Assembly: GCA_017860985.1 (NCBI GenBank) | Contig: JAGFXG010000027.1 | Span: 1 to 9,357, forward strand | Direction of reading: 5' to 3' | Length of the DNA: 9,357 nt | Origin: Deltaproteobacteria bacterium | GTDB taxonomy: Bacteria > Desulfobacterota > Syntrophia > Syntrophales > Smithellaceae | Part shown: one piece after another, positions 1 to 5,075 of the stretch | How the letters are laid out: every line of letters begins with the position of its first letter | How positions within the stretch are numbered: the first letter of the stretch is position 1 | The notes under the pieces: model-generated | Told to the model about the DNA's origin: nothing | Seen by the model: only the letters and a program-made list of their open reading frames with translations | Database searches by the model: none | Program-made: the position numbers and the translations under genes

Positions 1-73
1 TTGAAGCCTCCTGAGAACCGCGGATGACGTTTAACAACCTTTCAGTGGAATTAACATCTTTGAAGTTGGCCAA
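1..73 (-). CDS. N-terminus of an unidentified protein, truncated by the window edge
   Basis: A minus-strand reading frame begins with TTG at 73-71 and stays open for 24 codons to the edge. The first residues read M-A-N-F-K-D-V-N-S-T-E-R-L-L-N-V-I-R-G. An AGGAG Shine-Dalgarno match lies at 85-81, seven bases before the TTG, which is ideal spacing. The codons use G/C in third positions more than the AT-rich DNA just upstream does, and base composition changes at about this point, as expected where coding sequence begins. I do not recognise the family from so few residues. A second perfect AGGAGG lies inside the frame at 12-7, so the true start could instead fall just outside the window, with 1-73 as leader. 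The gene would be separate from the tRNA unit, which has its own terminator at 451-483. Confidence 0.5.
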   Translation of the reverse strand, partial: MANFKDVNSTERLLNVIRGSQEAS

Positions 74-91
74 AAAATTTCTCCTGAAAGA

Positions 92-149
92 ATTTTTTAA
101 AAAATGACCCCGCCGATCGCTTTATTTAAATATTTTTTTGCGCAAAAAA
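92..149. repeat. Cluster of AT-rich perfect palindromes
   Basis: Two long perfect palindromes lie between the candidate promoter and the TTG start of the left-edge gene. One is a 14-base palindrome at 92-105 (six T then six A, flanked by A and T). The other is a 16-base palindrome at 134-149 (six T, GCGC, six A). Between them are short palindromes at 124-131 (ATTTAAAT) and 128-135 (AAATATTT). They sit in the presumed leader or control region and could be sites for a dimeric DNA-binding protein or simply intrinsically flexible AT-rich DNA. The sequence shows the symmetry; any function is inference. Confidence 0.45.
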
Positions 150-192
150 TGTTTTTTTCACACATCATTGTTTTTTCGTTTTTATAATTAGC

Positions 193-221
193 ATAATAAT
201 TAATATCTTTCAACATCTAAA
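193..221 (-). promoter_or_regulatory. Candidate sigma-70 promoter for the left-edge gene
   Basis: On the minus strand, TTTAGA (221-216) and TATTAT (198-193) are separated by 17 bases. This gives 4/6 and 5/6 matches to the -35 and -10 consensus. It would place transcription start near 185 and give an AT-rich leader of roughly 110 bases before the TTG at 73. Such matches are easy to find by chance in DNA this AT-rich, and several overlapping alternatives exist, so this is only the best-spaced candidate. Confidence 0.25.
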
Positions 222-349
222 GCAACGATTATTTTCAAAAAATCATGATGCGGTTCATCTTTCATTGAAGAACTTTCCGGTTCCTTAAAAATCATTTTCC
301 CCCTTTCATCTTTGTCACGGAACTCACAAAAAAATATTGATCGCGGCAT
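200..349 (-). CDS. Possible small ORF, 49 codons, unknown function
   Basis: A minus-strand frame runs from ATG at 349-347 to TAA at 202-200, with an in-frame TGA immediately before the ATG. The product would be 49 residues, highly charged (RDKDERGK near residue 11, KDEPHHD near 30), ending L-K-I-I-V-A-L-D-V-E-R-Y. The composition is less dominated by F, K, N and I than a random AT-rich frame would be. The Shine-Dalgarno site before the first ATG is weak. An internal ATG at 295-293 (residue 19) has a purine-rich GAAAGGGGGAAA stretch before it and would give 31 residues. Two hairpins (353-378) sit just upstream. The C-terminal stretch faintly recalls the first beta strand of orotidine-5'-phosphate decarboxylase (IIVALDV), but this is too short to name. 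It could equally be a decayed gene end or chance. Confidence 0.3.
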   Translation of the reverse strand: MPRSIFFCEFRDKDERGKMIFKEPESSSMKDEPHHDFLKIIVALDVERY

Positions 350-352
350 TCA

Positions 353-378
353 GGTCTCATGAAGACCCCTCGAAAGGG
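353..378 (-). repeat. Two adjacent small hairpins upstream of the small ORF
   Basis: Read on the minus strand, CCCT-TTCG-AGGG (378-367) forms a four-pair stem with a UUCG tetraloop. It is followed directly by GGTCT-TCATG-AGACC (367-353), a five-pair stem with a five-base loop. The two share one base at 367. There is no T-run after them, so they are not an intrinsic terminator. They end three bases before the ATG at 349 and could affect initiation there, or belong to an uncharacterised RNA. Function is unknown. Confidence 0.35.
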
Positions 379-450
379 CCGTAGACATCAAAGTGGAATA
401 ATCAGCGAAAACGGATTGAACGTGCGGTTATCTTGAGATTGTTTCTGACA

Positions 451-483
451 AATAAAAAAAGGAGTTCTTTTTAAAAAACTCCT
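451..483 (-). terminator. Rho-independent terminator of the tRNA unit
   Basis: On the minus strand, AGGAGTT (483-477) and AACTCCT (466-460) form a seven-pair stem around a ten-base A/T loop. The descending arm is followed by a run of seven T (460-454), the last base of the arm included. It begins nine bases after the encoded CCA end of tRNA-Cys, which is the normal position for the end of a short tRNA transcript. It also insulates the left-edge region from the tRNA and biosynthetic genes. Confidence 0.85.
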
Positions 484-492
484 GAATATGGC

Positions 493-568
493 TGGAGGCG
501 GCAATGAGATTCGAACTCATGAATAACGGTTTTGCAGACCGCTGCCTTAGCCACTTGGCTATGCCGCC
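493..568 (-). tRNA. tRNA-Cys (anticodon GCA)
   Basis: This is a complete cloverleaf of 76 bases including the encoded CCA end. The acceptor arms GGCGGCA (568-562) and TGCCGCC (503-497) pair perfectly, with discriminator T at 496, the U73 characteristic of cysteine tRNA. CCA is at 495-493. The anticodon arm is CGGT, loop CTGCAAA, ACCG, giving anticodon GCA. The T arm contains GTTCGAAT. The gene is second in a two-tRNA unit, nine bases after tRNA-Gly, and is followed by an intrinsic terminator. It reads UGC and UGU codons. Confidence 0.97.
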
Positions 569-577
569 AAAAAAAAA

Positions 578-652
578 TGGAGCGGGCGAACGGATTTGAA
601 CCGTCGACGTCTACCTTGGCAAGGTAGCACTCTACCACTGAGTTACGCCCGC
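578..652 (-). tRNA. tRNA-Gly (anticodon GCC)
   Basis: This is a complete cloverleaf of 75 bases including encoded CCA (580-578). The acceptor stem GCGGGCG (652-646) pairs perfectly with CGCCCGC (588-582), and the discriminator is T at 581. The anticodon arm is CTACC, loop TTGCCAA, GGTAG, giving anticodon GCC. The T arm contains GGTTCAAATCC. It is the first gene of the tRNA unit. Its mature 5' end lies 19 bases after the -10 element at 677-672, so the 5' leader is only about a dozen bases. It reads GGC and GGU codons. Confidence 0.97.
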
Positions 653-671
653 TCACTTAAGAACGATGGTG

Positions 672-699
672 GTTATAACAAATAAACTCTTCTTGTCAA
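672..699 (-). promoter_or_regulatory. Strong sigma-70 promoter of the tRNA-Gly/tRNA-Cys unit
   Basis: On the minus strand a perfect TTGACA -35 (699-694) is followed after 16 bases by TATAAC (677-672, 5/6 match). TG sits one base upstream of the -10, making an extended -10 element. Transcription should start near 665, about a dozen bases before the tRNA-Gly 5' end. This near-consensus promoter separates tRNA expression from the upstream biosynthetic genes, which end at 781. No clear intrinsic terminator separates pgsA from it. Confidence 0.82.
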
Positions 700-780
700 T
701 AGAAAAATGAACCTGTGCGGATGATGAAGATATGCAACAGCTTTTTGAATGCAGCATATAAACCGTAAACCCCCATAATC

Positions 781-1341
781 TCAGCGGTTGCCTGTTTCCC
801 GGTAGAATTTGACAAAGTAATCCACACCCGAATATACTGTCAGCAACAAAGCCACATAAAGAGTGATCGTGCCCACAAGATGAGCGTCCAGCCCCAGGAA
901 AGGATAATGAATCATCAAGGCGGTCACGGCAATGATTTGCGCCAGTGTCTTTTGCTTTCCCAGCATGCTGGCCTGGATGTACATCCCTTCCGAAGACGCA
1001 ATGCTGCGGATGCCGTCAACAATCAGATCTCTGATAATGATTATGGCCACGATCCAGGCATCAATCCGGCCGATGGGTATCATCAGAATCATGGCCGAAT
1101 TGACGATCAGTTTATCAGCAAGGGGGTCCAGAAATTTCCCCATGGTGGTGATCATCTGGTACTTTCGTGCGATAAAGCCGTCGAGCACATCCGTTACGGC
1201 GGCGGCGACAAACAAAACCGCCAGCACCAGGCTCCAGAATGGCCCCGGTGAGGTCAGCAGAAAAAATAAAAAAGGGACTACGCTGATGCGCGTCATCGTG
1301 ATGATGTTTGGCGGATTGAATATTTCCCGTTTCTTGTTCAT
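781..1341 (-). CDS. pgsA: CDP-diacylglycerol--glycerol-3-phosphate 3-phosphatidyltransferase (PGP synthase)
   Basis: An integral membrane enzyme of 186 residues that transfers a phosphatidyl group from CDP-diacylglycerol to sn-glycerol-3-phosphate. The product is phosphatidylglycerophosphate, the precursor of phosphatidylglycerol and cardiolipin. The CDP-alcohol phosphotransferase signature is complete: D51-x2-D54-G55-x2-A58-R59-x8-G68-x3-D72-x3-D76, whose aspartates bind the metals and provide catalysis. Several hydrophobic segments (roughly residues 18-50, 78-105, 132-148 and 152-172) fit the family's multi-helix core. The length is normal for the family. The N-terminal NPPNIITMTRI stretch matches the typical family start and supports the ATG at 1341. 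The ribosome binding site is weak (GGGA nine bases upstream). The gene is 52 bases downstream of the transaldolase gene and is the last protein gene before the tRNA promoter. Confidence 0.95.
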   Translation of the reverse strand: MNKKREIFNPPNIITMTRISVVPFLFFLLTSPGPFWSLVLAVLFVAAAVTDVLDGFIARKYQMITTMGKFLDPLADKLIVNSAMILMIPIGRIDAWIVAIIIIRDLIVDGIRSIASSEGMYIQASMLGKQKTLAQIIAVTALMIHYPFLGLDAHLVGTITLYVALLLTVYSGVDYFVKFYRETGNR

Positions 1342-1393
1342 GCGTTTCAGTCCCGCTTCCTTTTAAGAAATCATGGGCAGCAAATTTCCCCGG

Positions 1394-2041
1394 CTATTTT
1401 TTCGGAACCTTTTTCCAATCTTCCAGAAACAGGGCAATGCCTTTATCCGTCAGGGGATGCTTCGCCAGCTGGGCGATAACCTTAAAAGGGATCGTTGCAA
1501 TATCGGCACCCATCAAAGCCGCGTCCAGAACGTGTTTTGGATGACGTATGCTGGCAACAATGACTTCCGTATCATACCCGTAGTTGTCGTAAATATCGAG
1601 AATCTGCCCCGCCAGTTCCATGCCGTCATGGGCTATGTCATCCAGACGCCCGACAAACGGACTGACATACGCCGCACCAGCCTTTGCCGCCATCAGGGCC
1701 TGAAGCGGTGAAAAAATCAATGTCTGATTGACGTCAATCCCTTCGTCCGCAAACATCTTGGTTGCCTTGAGACCTTCAGTGGTCATGGGGACTTTGATCA
1801 CAACCTGTTCCCCGAGGCGTGCCAGCTTTTTTCCTTCCGCAAACATGCCTTTCGCCTCCAGCGCGACAACTTCCAGACTGACCGGTCCTTCGACAATTTT
1901 CAGGATGTCCCTCACGACTGCATCAAAGTCTCTTTTTTCTTTGGCAATAAGCGATGGATTCGTCGTGACGCCATCCACCATCCCAAGAGACAACCCTTCT
2001 TTTATTTCCGCAATATTCGCCGTATCGATAAAAAATTTCAT
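1394..2041 (-). CDS. tal: Small transaldolase (TalC / fructose-6-phosphate aldolase family)
   Basis: A class I aldolase of 215 residues with a single TIM barrel. It transfers dihydroxyacetone between sugar phosphates in the non-oxidative pentose phosphate pathway. Visible motifs are F-I-D-T-A-N at 4-9 (D6), V-T-T-N-P-S at 25-30, the Schiff-base lysine K83 in VVIKVP, and S-P-F-V-G-R-L-D-D at 127-135. In E. coli FsaA the residue equivalent to F129 is a tyrosine linked to true fructose-6-phosphate aldolase activity. A phenylalanine here points to transaldolase, which is inference from the family. The frame could be extended to a TTG at 2065, but ATG at 2041 follows an AGGGGG stretch (2051-2046) and gives the standard [10 protein letters not shown]-terminus. 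It lies 24 bases after the small membrane protein gene. Confidence 0.92.
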   Translation of the reverse strand: MKFFIDTANIAEIKEGLSLGMVDGVTTNPSLIAKEKRDFDAVVRDILKIVEGPVSLEVVALEAKGMFAEGKKLARLGEQVVIKVPMTTEGLKATKMFADEGIDVNQTLIFSPLQALMAAKAGAAYVSPFVGRLDDIAHDGMELAGQILDIYDNYGYDTEVIVASIRHPKHVLDAALMGADIATIPFKVIAQLAKHPLTDKGIALFLEDWKKVPKK

Positions 2042-2065
2042 AATTCCCCCTGATTTTCTGACCAA

Positions 2066-2329
2066 CTATTTATTCGCTGAAAGATATTTCTCACAGCATT
2101 CCCGACTGCAGAAGAATTGCTCGCGGCCGTCAATTTCCCTGAGGTATGCCTGGCTCTTGGGAACGTAGGTGCGGCAGAACGGATCCTGCACCAGGTCTTC
2201 TCCTGAGGATGGTTTATCATCCACCCGATACCCTTTCACCTTGTCAACCTTTGCCCTTCCCGTCATTCTCACGATCCTGTATACAATGTAAAGGACAACT
2301 AAAATGACCACAACTTTAATGATGTTCAT
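2066..2329 (-). CDS. Small membrane-anchored cysteine-motif protein (PP0621/YHS-like)
   Basis: An 87-residue protein. Residues 4-22 form one hydrophobic helix (VVVILVVLYIVY), probably an N-terminal membrane anchor. A basic linker follows, then a C-terminal mini-domain with D-P-F-C at 49-52, Y-V-P at 55-57 and F-C-S-R-E-C-C at 73-79, ending EKYL. This DPxC...FCSxxC arrangement is that of the PP0621 / YHS-TRASH type small metal-binding domain. C52, C74 and C78 (and perhaps C79) are the likely ligands. The biochemical function is not established. ATG at 2329 follows AAGAAGG with five-base spacing. The gene sits 18 bases after folK and 24 bases before tal, so it appears co-transcribed with biosynthetic genes. 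Confidence 0.8.
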   Translation of the reverse strand: MNIIKVVVILVVLYIVYRIVRMTGRAKVDKVKGYRVDDKPSSGEDLVQDPFCRTYVPKSQAYLREIDGREQFFCSRECCEKYLSANK

Positions 2330-2347
2330 AATAACCTTCTTCTTGAA

Positions 2348-2875
2348 TTATTGATGAATCTCGACCTTTTTCTGATCCTCCAGCCGGTCTTTCAGACCGC
2401 GCATCGAAACCCCGAACAAAGGATGAATCACGTAGGAAGCAATCTCACACAAAGGCTCCAGGACAAACCGGCGCTTATGCATTGAGGGATGAGGAACGAC
2501 CAGATCTTTTTCGTGCATGACCTCCTGCCCGTATAAAAGCAAATCAAGATCGATGACGCGAGGGGCACCCGCAAACGTCCGAACCCTCCCCATCGTCTTT
2601 TCAATATCCTGCAATCTCATTAAAAGATCGTGCGGCGAAAGCAGCGTGCGGATTTCCGCCGCCGCATTGGTGAACCAGTCCTGGTTTTTCAGGACTTCCT
2701 GAACATCTTCAGCAGTCGGAAAGTCCGTCACCGGTTCGGTGTTATAAAAGGACGATACACGCTCCAGCACCGTTTCCGGAATGTCTGACAGTCTTACAAC
2801 GGCTTCTTTGCAGTTTGCCAGGGAATCGCCCACATTGGAGCCGATCCCAATATAACTGATCATGCCATTCAACAT
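2348..2875 (-). CDS. folK: 2-amino-4-hydroxy-6-hydroxymethyldihydropteridine pyrophosphokinase (HPPK)
   Basis: HPPK transfers pyrophosphate from ATP to 6-hydroxymethyl-7,8-dihydropterin in folate synthesis. The 175 residues carry the family landmarks: Y-I-G-I-G-S-N-V-G-D at 8-17, F-T-N-A at 68-71, the signature R-V-I-D-L-D-L-L-L-Y-G at 106-116 with the metal-binding aspartates D109 and D111, and V-P-H-P at 127-130. The protein is longer than the roughly 160 residues usual for HPPK. An acidic segment at about 52-65 (TAEDVQEVLKNQ) looks like an insertion between the YNTEPV strand and the DWFTNA motif. The start is uncertain. ATG at 2875 is 12 bases after the dapB stop but has only a weak ribosome site. 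ATG at 2863 would give the typical MISYIGIGSN start. Confidence 0.95.
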   Translation of the reverse strand: MLNGMISYIGIGSNVGDSLANCKEAVVRLSDIPETVLERVSSFYNTEPVTDFPTAEDVQEVLKNQDWFTNAAAEIRTLLSPHDLLMRLQDIEKTMGRVRTFAGAPRVIDLDLLLYGQEVMHEKDLVVPHPSMHKRRFVLEPLCEIASYVIHPLFGVSMRGLKDRLEDQKKVEIHQ

Positions 2876-2887
2876 GAATCCATTCTG

Positions 2888-3700
2888 CTATTTGATCTTT
2901 CTCAAGCCCAAAACATCCTGCATGTCGTACAGACCGTTTTCCTGATGCACAATCCATTTAGCTGCACGAATCGCACCTTTGGCAAAATTATCCCGGCTGT
3001 ACGCCCGGTGCGTTACTTCCAGTCTCTCTCCAATCCCGCCGAACATCACGGTATGTTCTCCTGCAATGTCACCTGCCCGAAGGGTCTGAATGCCGATTTC
3101 CGTCCTGGTTCTTTCTCCGATGATCCCCTTACGGGTATATACCGCTTCTTTTTCCAGATTACGTCCAAGTTTGTCGGCAATCACCTGCGCCATCTGCATT
3201 GCCGTACCGCTGGGCGCGTCTTTTTTCAAGTGGTGGTGCGCTTCGACGATTTCAACATCATAATCATCACCGAAAATACCCGAACAATATTCCAGCACTT
3301 TCAGCATGACATTGACGCCGACGCTCATATTCGGAGAAAGGACACATCGTGTCTTCTCTGCCATCTTTTTGACGATTGTCATTTCACCGGGAGTAAACCC
3401 TGTCGAACCGATGACGATGCTTCTATTTTTCTCGCTTGCAATTTCCAGATAGTGCAGAGAGGCGTCATGATTTGTAAAATCGATCACCACGTCCGCCTGA
3501 TCAATGCAGTCGGCCAGTTGATCACTGACCGTCACACTTGTTGTACCCCAGCCCAGTGAATGACCGACATTTCTTCCGATGATCGGGTGCCCCGGCACCT
3601 CGATGGCCCCGACTACCTGGATGTCTTCCATTGCCGAAATCAGGCTGATGATCCTGCCGCCCATTTTTCCGCCTGCGCCTGTAACAATAGCTTTAACCAT
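2888..3700 (-). CDS. dapB: 4-hydroxy-tetrahydrodipicolinate reductase
   Basis: Cytoplasmic NAD(P)H-dependent reductase of the diaminopimelate/lysine pathway, acting on the DapA product. In the 270-residue protein the dinucleotide-binding loop G-A-G-G-K-M-G is at 8-14 and I-G-S-T-G-F at 97-102. The catalytic and substrate region runs from E-A-H-H-H-L-K-K to D-A-P-S-G-T-A, about 153-167. Length matches the family (E. coli about 273). The frame also allows GTG at 3706, but the GAGGAG ribosome site at 3714-3709 is only two bases from that GTG and eight bases from ATG at 3700, so I chose ATG. The gene is 32 bases downstream of dapA and 12 bases upstream of folK. Confidence 0.97.
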   Translation of the reverse strand: MVKAIVTGAGGKMGGRIISLISAMEDIQVVGAIEVPGHPIIGRNVGHSLGWGTTSVTVSDQLADCIDQADVVIDFTNHDASLHYLEIASEKNRSIVIGSTGFTPGEMTIVKKMAEKTRCVLSPNMSVGVNVMLKVLEYCSGIFGDDYDVEIVEAHHHLKKDAPSGTAMQMAQVIADKLGRNLEKEAVYTRKGIIGERTRTEIGIQTLRAGDIAGEHTVMFGGIGERLEVTHRAYSRDNFAKGAIRAAKWIVHQENGLYDMQDVLGLRKIK

Positions 3701-3732
3701 AACCACCGCTCCTCGAATGTCTATTCATTTTT

Positions 3733-4614
<882 letters not shown>

Positions 4615-4640
4615 AACAATGTGCCTCCTGAATATTTTGT

Positions 4641-5075
4641 TTATTTCATATCTGCTTCTACACTCTGCGATTCACTGCAGATATCAGCCTCATCACAGAG
4701 CTTTAAGCGGTAGCTGTATGTCTGGCCTTTTGCTGCAAGGGAATCGGCAAAACTGTATTCATTGTTTTTACGGTCATCAACCTTTAACTGTCCGATTTTT
4801 TCAAACGTCCGCGGACAGTCTTTGCAGGCATTTCCCGGACTGCCCAACCGGCTTCTCTCTATGGTAATGTACCTAGTCCTGCCTGCAGGGTCATTCAATG
4901 TCCAGGTCAGCACAATGGTATTTCCATCGACTGAAGCCATTAATTCCTGCGCAGCTTGATTCTGCAGTCCGACCGATACCAGCGGAACCGGGTTGGCCTT
5001 CAATCCGCAACCGGCAAGTAGAAGTGCCAGAGCCACACTCCATATAATTTTATTTTTTACCGAACCTTTTTTCAA
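4641..5075 (-). CDS. Lipoprotein with LptM-like N-terminus and fibronectin III-like domain
   Basis: A 144-residue predicted lipoprotein. After a short basic start, a hydrophobic segment (about 10-21) leads to the lipobox L-L-A-G-C, with lipidated C23. Glycine at +2 suggests outer-membrane sorting. The mature start C-G-L-K resembles the small LptM/YifL lipoproteins. Residues about 45-142 have the strand pattern of a fibronectin type III domain (IVLTWTL, YITIERS, YSYRLKLCDEADICSES). Four cysteines, C84/C87 (NACKDCP) and C127/C133, could form disulfides. The start is TTG at 5075 with AAGGA at 5089-5085, nine bases upstream. It overlaps the end of argH by 26 bases, suggesting coupled translation. 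No enzymatic role is apparent; an envelope function is inferred. Confidence 0.82.
   Translation of the reverse strand: MKKGSVKNKIIWSVALALLLAGCGLKANPVPLVSVGLQNQAAQELMASVDGNTIVLTWTLNDPAGRTRYITIERSRLGSPGNACKDCPRTFEKIGQLKVDDRKNNEYSFADSLAAKGQTYSYRLKLCDEADICSESQSVEADMK

Noticed and set aside
104..187. A 27-codon plus-strand ORF in the AT-rich region
   Set aside because: There is no ribosome binding site. The product is mostly F, K and I from homopolymer runs, and it overlaps the palindromes on the opposite strand to all nearby genes.
409..422. Similarity of AACGGATTGAACGT to the T-arm region of tRNA-Gly (about 590-604), suggesting an attachment-site or tRNA remnant
   Set aside because: The match is short and imperfect, no integrase or other mobile gene is present, and no direct repeat of either tRNA 3' end occurs in 1-490.
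471..656. A 61-codon minus-strand frame across the two tRNAs
   Set aside because: It is made of tRNA-Gly and tRNA-Cys sequence, so it is not a protein gene.
730..759. Inverted repeat ATATGC/GCATAT downstream of pgsA as a terminator
   Set aside because: The stem has six mostly A-T pairs with an 18-base loop and no T-tract follows on the minus strand. I do not regard it as an intrinsic terminator.
2945..3559. A 204-codon open frame on the plus strand
   Set aside because: It is antisense to dapB. Composition and lack of motifs fit a shadow frame.
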